Below, piece by piece: positions 11,204 through 20,077 of a DNA stretch of 64,000 nucleotides. How positions within the stretch are numbered: position 1 is the first letter of the stretch; each line of letters starts with the position of its first letter. The position numbers and the translations under genes are program-made. This DNA comes from Streptomyces sp. AM 4-1-1 (GTDB lineage: Bacteria; Actinomycetota; Actinomycetes; Streptomycetales; Streptomycetaceae). The stretch is taken from NCBI RefSeq assembly GCF_029167625.1, contig NZ_CP119145.1:3472001-3536000 (forward strand), read 5' to 3'. A model generated the notes under the pieces. The model was given only the letters and a program-made list of their open reading frames with translations. It had not been told where the DNA came from and did not search any database.

Positions 11204-11581
11204 ATGAAGAATTTCGTAGTCAAGACGATCGCCAACGCGGGAGCGCTGGCCGTGGCCATCTGGCTGCTCAAGGACATCACTCTGGAGGGCGGCAGCACCG
11301 GGCGGAAGGCGCTGACCCTGATCGTGGTGGCCCTGATCTTCGGGCTGGTCAACTTCATCGTCAAGCCGGTGGTGCAGTTGCTCACACTGCCGCTGTTCAT
11401 CCTCACGCTGGGGCTCATCACCCTGGTGATCAACGCGCTGATGCTGATGCTGACCTCGTGGCTGGCCGGTCAGTTCGATCTGAGCTTCCATGTCGACGGC
11501 TTCTGGACGGCCGTGCTCGGCGGCCTGATCATCTCGATCGTGTCCTGGGCGCTGAACGTCGTCCTGCCCGACGAGGACTGA
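11204..11581 (+). CDS. Phage-holin-family four-helix membrane protein
   Basis: Integral membrane protein of 125 residues with four hydrophobic spans, matching the small family often labelled mycobacterial 4-TM phage holin, superfamily IV. The segments FGLVNFIVKPVVQLLTLPL and LGLITLVINALMLMLTSWL are typical. These are chromosomal housekeeping proteins in actinobacteria and need not be phage-derived; function unknown. The ATG at 11204 gives the normal family length; an upstream in-frame ATG at 11126 would overlap the divergent cupin gene. Confidence 0.85.
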   Translation: MKNFVVKTIANAGALAVAIWLLKDITLEGGSTGRKALTLIVVALIFGLVNFIVKPVVQLLTLPLFILTLGLITLVINALMLMLTSWLAGQFDLSFHVDGFWTAVLGGLIISIVSWALNVVLPDED

Positions 11582-11712
11582 GCGTCGGACCCCGCCGCTG
11601 CCACCGGGCGGCGGTCCGGCTCGGTCGTACGATCCACCTGTGCCCCACGGCCGCACCCGGCGGCCGTGCGCCACGGGCCGGGGCCGGACGGGCCACCGAA
11701 GGTGAGAGGCGG

Positions 11713-12846
11713 ATGAACAGCATGGGTGACGGAACACGAGCGGTACGGGCGGGGCTGCCCGCGCCGGCGCAGTACGAGCCCACCCTGCCGGGACCGGTGT
11801 TCGCGGCACACTTCCATCTGTCCGGAGAACCGGTCGGCCCGTACACCTACGGCCGGGAGACCAATCCGACCTGGACGCTTCTGGAGCGGGCCATCGGCGA
11901 GCTGGAGGCACCGGGGGAAGCGGTGGAGACCACGGTCTTCGCCTCGGGGATGGCTGCGGTCGCGGCCGTGCTGTTGTCCCAGGCACGCGCGGGGGACACG
12001 GTGGTGCTGCCGGACGACGGCTACCAGGCGCTGCCCCTGGTGCGCGAGCAGCTGGAGGCGTACGGCGTCGAGGTGCGAACCGCGCCGACCGGCGGCGACG
12101 CCCAGCTGGCGGTCCTGGAGGGGGCCAAGCTGCTGTGGCTGGAGACACCGTCCAATCCCGGGCTCGATGTGTGCGATGTGCGCCGACTGGCCGAGGCGGC
12201 CCACTCGGCGGGGGCTCTGGTCGCCGTCGACAACACACTGGCCACTCCGCTCGGTCAGCGCCCGCTTGAGCTGGGTGCCGACTTCTCCGTGGCCAGTGAC
12301 ACCAAGGGCATGACCGGTCACGGGGACATCCTTCTCGGCCACGTGACCTGCCGCGATCCTCAGCTGGCGGCCGGGGTACGACGCTGGCGCAAGGTCGTCG
12401 GTGCGATTCCGGGGCCGATGGAGGCATGGCTGGCCCATCGTTCGCTGGCGACGCTGCACTTGCGGACCGACCGGCAGTGCGCGAACGCTCTCGCACTCGC
12501 GGAGGCGCTGTCCGGACGTCCGGAGGTGACCGGACTGCGCTATCCCGGACTGCCCACCGACCCGTCGTATCCGAACGCCGTACGGCAGATGCGTCGCTTC
12601 GGGTCCGTGGTGTCGTTCGTGCTGCCCGACCGGGAAAGCGCGGAACGCTTCTTGTCGGGACTACGACTCGTCGACGATGCCACGAGCTTCGGAGGCGTAC
12701 GGTCCACCGCTGAGCGACGCCGTCGTTGGGGTGGGGACGCGGTGCCCGAGGGCTTCATCCGGTTCTCGGTGGGTGCTGAGGACCACGAGGACCTGATCGC
12801 CGATGTCGAACGAGCGCTTGGTGAGGCCGTCCGGCCCGTCCGCTGA
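11713..12846 (+). CDS. Cystathionine gamma-lyase-like PLP enzyme
   Basis: Cys/Met-metabolism PLP enzyme of 377 residues. The cofactor lysine is K198 in SDTKGMTGHGDILLG; other family marks are FASGMAA, LWLETPSNP and VDNTLATP. It would cleave or form C-gamma bonds of cystathionine or homoserine derivatives in the cytoplasm; lyase versus synthase cannot be decided from sequence alone. The ATG at 11713 has GAGAGGCGG just upstream. No other sulphur-metabolism gene is adjacent, so the physiological role is open. Confidence 0.88.
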   Translation: MNSMGDGTRAVRAGLPAPAQYEPTLPGPVFAAHFHLSGEPVGPYTYGRETNPTWTLLERAIGELEAPGEAVETTVFASGMAAVAAVLLSQARAGDTVVLPDDGYQALPLVREQLEAYGVEVRTAPTGGDAQLAVLEGAKLLWLETPSNPGLDVCDVRRLAEAAHSAGALVAVDNTLATPLGQRPLELGADFSVASDTKGMTGHGDILLGHVTCRDPQLAAGVRRWRKVVGAIPGPMEAWLAHRSLATLHLRTDRQCANALALAEALSGRPEVTGLRYPGLPTDPSYPNAVRQMRRFGSVVSFVLPDRESAERFLSGLRLVDDATSFGGVRSTAERRRRWGGDAVPEGFIRFSVGAEDHEDLIADVERALGEAVRPVR

Positions 12847-12948
12847 GACACCCGTGGGAACCCGAGTGGCTGCTGCGCGCCGTGGGTCCCTGGTGGTCGT
12901 GGGCCGGAAAGGAGTTTCAGAACGGGTCGGGCGGGCCACTCTCTTGCC

Positions 12949-13428
12949 ATGACCGAACGCCCAGTGGTCAAGCGAACCGCGCGTGCCATCCTGCTCGACG
13001 GCAACGACCTCGTCCTCATCAAGCGCACCAAACCAGGCGTCGACCCGTACTGGATCACGCCGGGCGGCGGGGTCGAGCCGGAGGACGCCACCGTGGTCGA
13101 CGCCCTGCACCGCGAGGTGGACGAAGAGCTCGGTGCGAAGATCGTCGACGTGGTCCCTTGTTTCGTCGACACTGTGGAACACATCGCGGGCGCCGGGGTG
13201 AAGGGGGTGAAGGTGCAGCACTTCTTCGTCTGCCGACTGGCCTCGATGGACCTGGCGCGACGGCACGGACCGGAGATCGACGAGCCGTGCGGGGAGTACG
13301 AGATCGTGCGGGTGCCGTTCAGCCGGGTCGGGATCGCCGCCGTCCATCTCGTACCGCTCTCACTGAGGCACTATCTGGACGGCAACATCGAAGGCGTACG
13401 AGCCATGCAGGCGTCCGATCTGGGTTGA
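12949..13428 (+). CDS. Nudix hydrolase
   Basis: Nudix-fold hydrolase of 159 residues that would cleave a nucleoside diphosphate linked to another moiety, using Mg2+ or Mn2+. The Nudix box is clear: GGGVEPED, then REVDEELG, around residues 41-64. The N-terminus reads VKRTARAILLDGNDLVLIKR, the usual first strands. Substrate not predictable. It starts about 100 bp after the cystathionine-lyase-like gene, with a weak ribosome-binding site. Confidence 0.88.
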   Translation: MTERPVVKRTARAILLDGNDLVLIKRTKPGVDPYWITPGGGVEPEDATVVDALHREVDEELGAKIVDVVPCFVDTVEHIAGAGVKGVKVQHFFVCRLASMDLARRHGPEIDEPCGEYEIVRVPFSRVGIAAVHLVPLSLRHYLDGNIEGVRAMQASDLG

Positions 13429-13496
13429 GCCGAACCCTCGAAGTGCTCTCCGGGACCGGCCATGCCCCTGGACACCGGCGTTGGCCATCCGGCCGT

Positions 13497-13510
13497 GTTT
13501 CACGTGAAAC
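13497..13510. promoter_or_regulatory. parS centromere site
   Basis: Perfect GTTTCACGTGAAAC, the ParB-binding consensus. The flanking bases extend the palindrome by another 6 bp each side (GGCCGT / ACGGCC). Intergenic. Confidence 0.95.
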
Positions 13511-13656
13511 ACGGCCGCTCCGGCATCAAGGAAACCGTGAACCACGGGTCCACAGTCCCTGGAGGAGTCGGGGCGAGCCGACTGAGGCCGGTTGTCGTGA
13601 CTCCGGACAAGTTCCGCCAAAGCGCTGGACGAAAGATCACCGCGTCCGACAGCCTG

Positions 13657-14532
13657 ATGCTCATGTTCAACCCATCACCTCGCCCCCTCGCCGAACTGCC
13701 CGTTCGACGGCTCACCCGAGGAGACCTGGTCTCCTGCGCAGATCTCGCCGAGGACCGCGGGTGGCCGCGCGAGGAGCACAGATGGGGCCTGCTCCTCTCC
13801 GCCGGGGCGGGATACGGCATCGATGATCCCGAGGACAAGGGCTTGGCGGCCGTCTGCGTGCTGACGTCCTACGGCCCCCGGCTCGCCGCGATCGGCACGA
13901 TGCTCGTGGCCGGGAGGTATGGCCGTCAGGGAGTCGCTCGCCGTCTGATGCGCCATGTGATCGACGCGGCCGAGGGCGCGCCGCTCTCGCTCTACGCAAC
14001 GGCTCAGGGGAAGCCGCTCTACGAAGGGCTGGGCTTCGACGTCCTGGGCCGTTGCGATCGGCTCAGTGGTTTCTTCCGGCCGACGGTCGAGTCGTTCGCC
14101 GTGACCACCCGGTCCGCCACGGCCGAGGACCTGCACGCGATCCTGCGACTGGACGCCGAGGTCTTCGGCGCCGACCGGATGCATGTCCTCGCCCGGCTGC
14201 CGGCCTTCGCGGACCATCTGCACATCGCCGAGAAAGGTGGCGAGCTGGTCGGCTACGCGGCGGCCTGGCCGAGTACGGAGTTCCACACGGTCGGCCCGGT
14301 CGTCGCCGGGAATCCGAAAACGGCCAAGGCACTGATCACCTCACTGGCCGCGGTCTCGAACCGGCCTCTGCGCATCGACATCGACGCCCGCCACGAGGAG
14401 CTGACGAGCTGGCTCGTGGAACATGGCATGACACAGGGCAGCGGCACAGCGCTGATGGCATACCAGTCCCCGCGCGGCCTGCCCGGGGACTGGACGCGCC
14501 GTTTCGCACCCCTGACGATCGCCATGGGTTGA
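13657..14532 (+). CDS. GNAT-family acetyltransferase, two GNAT lobes
   Basis: Protein of about 291 residues with two acetyltransferase-like lobes. The N-terminal lobe carries the acetyl-CoA loop GRYGRQGVARRLM near residue 88 and the usual SLYATAQGKPLYEGLGF; the C-terminal half (from about residue 150, TRSATAEDLHAILRLDAEVF) repeats the fold without a clear second acetyl-CoA loop. Acceptor unknown. Start is uncertain: ATGs at 13657 and 13663 have no ribosome-binding site, and translation may begin at an upstream GTG or from a leaderless message. Confidence 0.8.
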   Translation: MLMFNPSPRPLAELPVRRLTRGDLVSCADLAEDRGWPREEHRWGLLLSAGAGYGIDDPEDKGLAAVCVLTSYGPRLAAIGTMLVAGRYGRQGVARRLMRHVIDAAEGAPLSLYATAQGKPLYEGLGFDVLGRCDRLSGFFRPTVESFAVTTRSATAEDLHAILRLDAEVFGADRMHVLARLPAFADHLHIAEKGGELVGYAAAWPSTEFHTVGPVVAGNPKTAKALITSLAAVSNRPLRIDIDARHEELTSWLVEHGMTQGSGTALMAYQSPRGLPGDWTRRFAPLTIAMG

Positions 14533-14617
14533 CCGCTCGGCGAGACAGCCACGGAAGCCCGAATCGGCCTCGTGAGGGTGGTCGAACGGGTGAAGGTCTC
14601 CGCGTAGTCTGCCGATC

Positions 14618-15070
14618 ATGAGCGATCTGGAAATCCGAGCCGCGGTACCCGGCGATATCCCGGACATCGTGGCAATGCTCGCCGACGACCCGTTGGGCGC
14701 CCAGCGTGAGTCGCCGGACGACCTCGAACCGTACCGCTCCGCGTTCCAGCGGCTGGCCGACGACCCGAACCAGCGTCTGGTGGTCGCCGTGCGCGGGGGG
14801 CACATCGTCGGCACCCTTCAGCTCACGATCGTCCCGGGCCTCTCACGACGGGGCTCGACCCGCTCGATCATCGAGGGTGTGCGGGTCCACAGCGGCGAAC
14901 GTGGCGGCGGACTCGGTACCCGGTTGATCCAGTGGGCCGTGGACGAATCCCGTCGGCGGGACTGCCAATTGGTCCAGCTGACATCGGACGCGACCCGCAC
15001 CGACGCACGCCGCTTCTACGAACGGCTGGGCTTCACCGCGAGCCACGTGGGCTTCAAGCTCGCGCTCTGA
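14618..15070 (+). CDS. GNAT-family N-acetyltransferase
   Basis: Single GNAT domain of 150 residues. The start IRAAVPGDIPDIVAML and the acetyl-CoA loop GERGGGLGTRLIQWA (near residue 93), then DARRFYERLGF, are textbook for the superfamily. Acceptor unknown. TAGTCT ends six bases before the ATG and no ribosome-binding site is visible, so the transcript may be leaderless. It follows the two-lobed GNAT gene on the same strand by 85 bp. Confidence 0.88.
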   Translation: MSDLEIRAAVPGDIPDIVAMLADDPLGAQRESPDDLEPYRSAFQRLADDPNQRLVVAVRGGHIVGTLQLTIVPGLSRRGSTRSIIEGVRVHSGERGGGLGTRLIQWAVDESRRRDCQLVQLTSDATRTDARRFYERLGFTASHVGFKLAL

Positions 15071-15241
15071 GCACAGGGTTGGCCATGTGCGCCACGCCTG
15101 TCGAGGCCGACCTCAAGTGGTGGACCGGTGGGCGGGCAACATCCGTCCGACCGTATCGGTGGAACAGCGAGTCTCCGCACTCCATTGGAAGGGGAAGTGA
15201 AGGAGGTGACAGCGTGAGCGCCCGGCCACCGAGTAGGTCAT

Positions 15242-15255
15242 GTTCCACGTGAAAC
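15242..15255. promoter_or_regulatory. parS site, one mismatch
   Basis: GTTCCACGTGAAAC, a single change from consensus in the left arm. Flanks GTCAT / ATGAC extend the dyad. It lies between convergent genes. Confidence 0.85.
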
Positions 15256-15306
15256 ATGACCGGACCAGGCCGCCGGTCTCTCAGACACCGCGCGAATTCC
15301 CTGCGG

Positions 15307-16692
15307 TCAGAGGCCGATACCTCGCCAGCCGTCCGCGTCCACACCACCGGGAACCCCCGCCTGAGAGTCGTACGGTTCTCGCGTGAAGACGAACGACCCC
15401 ACATCCAGGTGGCTGACCGAACCATCGGCACGCCGGACCACACGAAGGATCTCTCCCGTGTAGTAGCCGTCCAGGCCGGTCCAGGTCCCGTCCGGGCGTG
15501 CCACGAATCGCGCACCACGACCACTGCCGTGCAGCGGCCTCAGCTCAACCCCACGTCCCCGGACCAATGTCAGACCGTAGGAACGGGTGCCCCAGTACCA
15601 CGCGCCCGTCAGCGCGAGCAGCTCCGGATCGGCCTCCGCCTCGGGCAGCGGGCGCCACGGTCGCGGGATACGGGGCTCCGCCTCGGCCACGATCCGAACG
15701 AGATCGGCCGCAAGGTCACCGATGGCTACTCCGGAGGTGGCATTGGCGAGCACGACCGCTGCCATGTCGTCCTCGACACTCAGCCACAGAGCCGCCAGGA
15801 ACCCGGGCAACGAGCCCGTATGCCCGACGAGCGTGCGCCCCTCCTTCCGTACGATCTGAAGCCCCAGCCCGTAGGTGCCCTCTTCGTCCCCGTCCATCGG
15901 CGCGGCCGGTAGACGCATCTCCGCCAGAGAGGCGGCCCCGAGCACCCGGTCGTCCCCTTCGGCGAGGAAGGACGCGAAGCGGCCGAGGTCGCTGACGGTC
16001 GACCAGAGCTGACCGGCCGGCGCCATCAGTCCCAGGTCCTCGGCAGGTTCGGGCAGGATGACGTCGGCCCAGGGATGAACGGCCCAGCCATCGGCGTGCG
16101 GTGCCTGGGGCTGCGGACTCGTACGGTGCAAGCCCAGCGGTTCCAGGACCTCGCGACGCAGCACGTCCGACCAGGAAGCTCCGCGTACCGCCTCGATCAA
16201 CGAGCCCAGCAGGGTGTACCCAGGATTGGAGTAGTGGTGCCGGTGCCCGGGGCGATGCGGCCGAGGCCGTTCACCGAGGACATCGGCCAACTCGGGACGG
16301 AGTGCACCAGGCGTCCGCTCCCACCAGGGAGAAGGCGTCTCCGCGGCCAGTCCCGCGGTGTGCCCGAGAAGCTGGCGAATGGTCACCGTGCCGACCCCGG
16401 TACCCGGCAGGTGCTTCTCCAGCGGATCATCGAGATCCAACAGCCCCTCGTCCCGTAGACGCAGCACCAGTACAGCGGTGAAGGTCTTGGTGATGGAACC
16501 GATCCGGAACTGGTGATCAGCCTCGGGCGCATCAGCGGCGATATCGCCGCGGGCCCCGCTCCAGACCAGTCGACCGTCCCGCCGCACACCTCCGACGATC
16601 GAGGGCACCCGGCCTTCGGACTGCCCGACGGCCATACGGTGCAGCAGTGCGCGCCGGGTACTGGGAAGCAGATCTTCGGTAGAGAGAGTCAT
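15307..16692 (-). CDS. Serine hydrolase, class C beta-lactamase/DD-peptidase family
   Basis: Penicillin-binding-fold serine hydrolase of 461 residues. The active-site tetrad is S66-I-T-K69 in RIGSITKTFT, with YSN in HHYSNPGYTL and the third motif HTG in VGHTGSLPGF. No signal peptide is visible, so it is probably cytoplasmic, as with many actinobacterial esterase-type members. About 100 C-terminal residues form an extra beta-rich domain often seen in this family. The ATG at 16692 was chosen; a TTG six bases earlier is the only nearby alternative. Confidence 0.9.
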   Translation of the reverse strand: MTLSTEDLLPSTRRALLHRMAVGQSEGRVPSIVGGVRRDGRLVWSGARGDIAADAPEADHQFRIGSITKTFTAVLVLRLRDEGLLDLDDPLEKHLPGTGVGTVTIRQLLGHTAGLAAETPSPWWERTPGALRPELADVLGERPRPHRPGHRHHYSNPGYTLLGSLIEAVRGASWSDVLRREVLEPLGLHRTSPQPQAPHADGWAVHPWADVILPEPAEDLGLMAPAGQLWSTVSDLGRFASFLAEGDDRVLGAASLAEMRLPAAPMDGDEEGTYGLGLQIVRKEGRTLVGHTGSLPGFLAALWLSVEDDMAAVVLANATSGVAIGDLAADLVRIVAEAEPRIPRPWRPLPEAEADPELLALTGAWYWGTRSYGLTLVRGRGVELRPLHGSGRGARFVARPDGTWTGLDGYYTGEILRVVRRADGSVSHLDVGSFVFTREPYDSQAGVPGGVDADGWRGIGL

Positions 16693-16920
16693 GGTCAAGA
16701 CGTACCCGCGAAGGGACCGGTTGGCGAGCGTTTCACGCCGTGAGCCCCGGCACTGCGCACGACAACCGCCGACCGCCCCCGGAATCCGGGCTGCGGATCA
16801 CTTCGACCCGGCCAGTGAAATCCGGCTGTACCCAGAGATGTGCGGTAGCAGGCTGACTGGACGCCACCGTCCGGAAGATGCTGAATCTCCGAACTCACCG
16901 CCGACTTCAGCAATCAGCGA

Positions 16921-17133
16921 TCACACAGAGGCTGTCTCGTGTCCGAGCGGGCATCGGCCCTGTTCCGTCGTTCGCGGAAGCGGAGCCGGATACCCGGTGT
17001 CATCGCTGGGAGGCAGTGTGACGCCGTCGGAGGAGTCCTTGGCTGTCTCCCAGCAAAGAAAGTCCGCCCAGAAGCGCCCGAGATGGAGCGGGTCGTGCGC
17101 ATCGAAACAGAGCGCGTGCAGGTGAGAAGTCAT
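16921..17133 (-). pseudogene. Fragment of a VOC (glyoxalase-like) protein
   Basis: The first 50 or so residues (MTSHLHALCFDAHDPLHLGR, then FWADFLCWE) are the start of a vicinal-oxygen-chelate protein that is normally over 200 residues. After DDTGYP the reading frame appears to shift: the next frame continues GIRLRFRERRNR, which resembles the expected continuation, but also degrades. The rest of the gene is absent. I read it as a truncated and frameshifted remnant at the edge of the accessory patch. Confidence 0.6.
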
Positions 17134-17617
17134 CCGTAGGACTCCCGGTAGGAGCAGGCGGGTCGTGTCGGAGCCTGCCCAGCCGTTGCCACCCGGTCAA
17201 CTGATTAACGCCCCATAGCGGCCCACGCTCAGCGCCTTGCCCGCAGGCGCTGCACACATCCCCCTCGGCGACCAGGTCCCGGCCACGCCGGGCGACCAGC
17301 GCCTCGACGGCCGGCGAGATCGCTCAACTCCTCCAGGAGCACCGCAGGCCGTGCCCCCGGGCGAGGGTGGCTGGTCGGGTAGGTGCGGCGCATCACCGCC
17401 CCGCCCACCCGACCGACAGATGTAGGTTCTCACTTTCGGTGTCATGCGCCGACGCTATGACCTGGACGTTCCCCTCCAGTCTCACGACGTGTCGGCAGGC
17501 GGCTGTCTCAGATCGGTGTCATTTCCTCAGACTGCCCAGCCGGCTGCACCGCTTGTCCGCGTCCCGTCTGAGTGCACCACCACGTACGGAGATACGTGCA
17601 CCGGCAAGCAGTTCATG
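17134..17617. other. Gene-poor decayed region
   Basis: No intact gene is supported in these 484 bases. Several reading frames of 60-85 codons overlap without start signals or a recognisable family. One fragment (LVARRGRDLVAEGDVCSACG on the minus strand) looks protein-like but is isolated. The region carries the MerR-like dyad listed separately. Confidence 0.5.
17461..17480 (-). promoter_or_regulatory. Possible MerR-type operator remnant
   Basis: CTGGA and TCCAG flank an 8-base centre. Read on the minus strand the dyad is followed by TCATAGCGTC and an ATG, the layout of Streptomyces MerR-controlled leaderless promoters. The spacer is about two bases longer than usual and no MerR gene is near. 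Confidence 0.3.
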
Positions 17618-18214
17618 TCATCGCGCGGGCATGACGGTGGCAGGGAGGCAAACCTCCAGGATGACTGCGGTGCCAGCCATGGCTCGGTCCTCGTGCATGG
17701 TGATCTGCTGGCCGGGCTGGACGTGCGTCCAGTGGGAGGGAGTGAGGGGCACAAGGCGAACCGTGGCTCGCCCTCCGGGCTCCAGCATGGGCATGTTCTC
17801 AACCCAGAGCCCAGCGATGCTGACCGCACGTCCGCCGGTGGGTGAGAGGAGACCGATGTCCCACATGGGCCGCAGAACACCCGCGCCGGAGATTGGCGTC
17901 GTGCGTCGCGCCTCGGCGGCAGGGCGGAGCGTCAAATCCGCCCTGATCACGCCGTTGCGGAGCTCGGAGCATCGCCAATGGCACCAAGCCGCACTCCGCT
18001 CCAGCTGGAGCTGATCAGCCGCTTCGGCGAGCTTCTCCCAGAAAGCCAAAGGGAGCGAGTGAGTCTCCCCAAACTTCTCCAGCAGACCCAGGGCGATCTC
18101 CCACTCGTCGTGAACGAGGTAGTCCCAGACGTCTCCCACCGTAATGTCATTCTCGGTGGCGGTCTCTTCCGGAACCAACAGGAAAGCTGCTTCGAGCAAC
18201 TCAGGGACGTCCAT
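17618..18214 (-). CDS. Conserved hypothetical protein
   Basis: I cannot assign a function. The 198-residue soluble protein starts MDVPELLEAAFLLVPEE and has a helical N-terminal half with VWDYLVHDEWEIALGLLE and an amphipathic segment before WCHWRCSELRNGV. The C-terminal half is beta-rich and contains GRATVRLVPLTPSHWTHV and ITMHEDRAMAGTAVI, suggestive of an EF-Tu-domain-like barrel or a small-molecule-binding fold. The sequence composition looks like an intact gene, and I recall similar proteins scattered in Streptomyces genomes. It is divergent from the next gene with a 284-bp gap. Confidence 0.7.
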   Translation of the reverse strand: MDVPELLEAAFLLVPEETATENDITVGDVWDYLVHDEWEIALGLLEKFGETHSLPLAFWEKLAEAADQLQLERSAAWCHWRCSELRNGVIRADLTLRPAAEARRTTPISGAGVLRPMWDIGLLSPTGGRAVSIAGLWVENMPMLEPGGRATVRLVPLTPSHWTHVQPGQQITMHEDRAMAGTAVILEVCLPATVMPAR

Positions 18215-18498
18215 GCGCTCATTGTCGACCGCATGAACCTGCTGCCCGGTCCGGATGTCAGACCCTGCGCTTAGAGTGCGGCGAGATGGGGCCGGTCCCG
18301 AGGCCGCCAGCACCGGAAAACGGCAGCCTCCTTGGCCTGCTCGGGGGTGGTTTCGGCCCAACCAGCGTCCAGGCATCGTTGAGGGCCACGAGTGCAGCCT
18401 GTCAGCCCGGCCCCTTTGAGTACCTAATCGGAGTCAGTATCGAGCGACCCGGTGCATCGCACCCGCCCCGGGTACATTCACCGCGATCGGAGAGCATC

Positions 18499-19746
18499 GT
18501 GAAGAACAGCCCGTTGTGGCGAGTGGTTGACAACCAGAGTGGTACCCAGTCCATCGTCAGCACGCCCTCCGAGGCGGTCGCGTTCGTCAACAGCCGGTTC
18601 GACACCGATGACGACGAGCCGTTCAGCATCACCGAGGTCGGCCCTCTCCTTCCGAAGCCGCTCGGGATCATCACCGCATGGGCCGCCAAGAAGGACGGCG
18701 AGCGAACCGACGGGCGTACTGCCCCGATCACCATCAGGCCGGTTGTGACGGACAACGCCAGCGAGTGCGATGACGTCGTGCTCTGGGGCGACGTGTACGT
18801 CTCCTGGGACCACGACATGTACACCGTCGAGGAGCCGGACAGCTCCGAGTACAGCGAGGCTTACAACGCAGCCGAGTTGAGCGCGATCCTCGACGAGTAC
18901 GCCGACGACTACGAGTACGCGCCTGAAGGGCCTGAAGAGCCCGACAGCCACAGATGGCCGAAACCGGAAGAGTTGATCACCTACGGCGCCCAGGAGTGTG
19001 CCAAACGGTTCGGGCACCTCGACGACGACGCCCTGCTGTGGCTCGCTGCCACCCGCATCACGCTCGCCGTGTGGCGCAACACACCCGTCGAGAACTGGCA
19101 TGCCGGGAAGAGTCCGCTCCACGACGGCACAATGATGCGGATCAACACGGCAACCACCCGACTCGTGCGCTCGATGCTGTCGTTCGACCATGTCGACTGG
19201 ATCGGTCTCGGTCTCGCGATCGTCAACCCGTCCCGGGTTCTGCCGACAGGGCAGTCCGTACTCGAGCTCGGGCTGGCCTGCCACAACCCTGACGACCCGG
19301 CGCACGAGGTTGATTCGCGAGAAGAACTCGCAGAGATGGCACAGGTCGCGATCTCATGGGGGCGAAGGTACTGCCTTCGCGAGAAGGAGTTCGGCCTGCG
19401 AACCCTGATCGAATTCTTCTGTGCGTCCGACAACGGCTGGTTCGGAGCACCGAGTTGGGGGCGCATCGTCGATCGGTTCCTTACGGCTGTCGACGACCGG
19501 GAGAATGCGCACTGGCGCATACACCAGGACAAGCCTTGGTTCGACGAGTGGTTCACCAACCGGCCGGCCGACATTGCGGACACCACGAAATTTCGTCGGC
19601 TGCTCCTTGCCGGGCCCGACCTGCTGTCCGAGAAGGCCGCCGAATGGTGCGTGGATGGTGCCATCGGCTACGTCTGCCAGGACGACCATGCGAACGACTG
19701 CTGCCGGTGCGGTATCCCACCGGCAACGGAGTCCCCCAACGAGTGA
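18499..19746 (+). CDS. Protein of unknown function with Cys-rich C-terminus
   Basis: Unrecognised 415-residue soluble protein. An N-terminal domain of about 115 residues opens with NSPLWRVVDNQSG; an acidic linker rich in Asp/Glu/Tyr follows (around 130-155); then an alpha-helical domain contains VWRNTPVENWHAGKSPLHDG and MMRINTATTRLVRSML. The C-terminus has Cys spaced as CVDGAIGYVCQDDHANDCCR, a possible zinc-binding knuckle. The GTG at 18499 has GGAGAG upstream; the in-frame extension to 18286 is Pro/Gly-rich and not credible. Next to an IS element and broken genes, so acquired DNA is likely. Confidence 0.7.
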   Translation: MKNSPLWRVVDNQSGTQSIVSTPSEAVAFVNSRFDTDDDEPFSITEVGPLLPKPLGIITAWAAKKDGERTDGRTAPITIRPVVTDNASECDDVVLWGDVYVSWDHDMYTVEEPDSSEYSEAYNAAELSAILDEYADDYEYAPEGPEEPDSHRWPKPEELITYGAQECAKRFGHLDDDALLWLAATRITLAVWRNTPVENWHAGKSPLHDGTMMRINTATTRLVRSMLSFDHVDWIGLGLAIVNPSRVLPTGQSVLELGLACHNPDDPAHEVDSREELAEMAQVAISWGRRYCLREKEFGLRTLIEFFCASDNGWFGAPSWGRIVDRFLTAVDDRENAHWRIHQDKPWFDEWFTNRPADIADTTKFRRLLLAGPDLLSEKAAEWCVDGAIGYVCQDDHANDCCRCGIPPATESPNE

Positions 19747-20011
19747 ACGTGGGCACCAGCATAGAAAGCATCAAATCCACTGACCACGCTTTCTCCCACC
19801 TGCTCGGCGGCCTCCCCTGCTTGGGGAGCCAGTCGCGGCTCCACTGACTGGAGATGTGCGGGTGTTTCTGACGGATCTGTGGCAGCAACGCTGGCCCGGC
19901 TGCCCGCCGGTCGGTCACAAGCTCCGTGAGCCCTACAGGAATGTCTGGGTCCGCTTCCACAGTCCGTCGGGTCTTTGTCATCAGCTTCACCGGCCTGCCG
20001 GTTTCTTGATA

Positions 20012-20059
20012 TGAGGTTCCCCCGTGCTTGAGGTTCCCCCGTTGCTCGGGAGGTGCTGA
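20012..20059. repeat. Left end of IS3-like element, duplicated 13-bp tip
   Basis: TGAGGTTCCCCCG occurs twice, at 20012 and 20029. The second copy extends into a 31-bp imperfect match to the right end and is taken as the true inverted repeat; the first is an extra tip copy 17 bp outside it. Confidence 0.75.
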
Positions 20060-20077
20060 TCAGCTGGTCAGGGCGGG

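Noticed and set aside
19553..19990. Minus-strand open frame starting MKLMTKTRRTVEADPD near the IS element
   Set aside because: It overlaps the 3' end of the well-supported plus-strand gene by nearly 200 bp and has no recognised family. It could be a remnant, but I could not support it as a gene.
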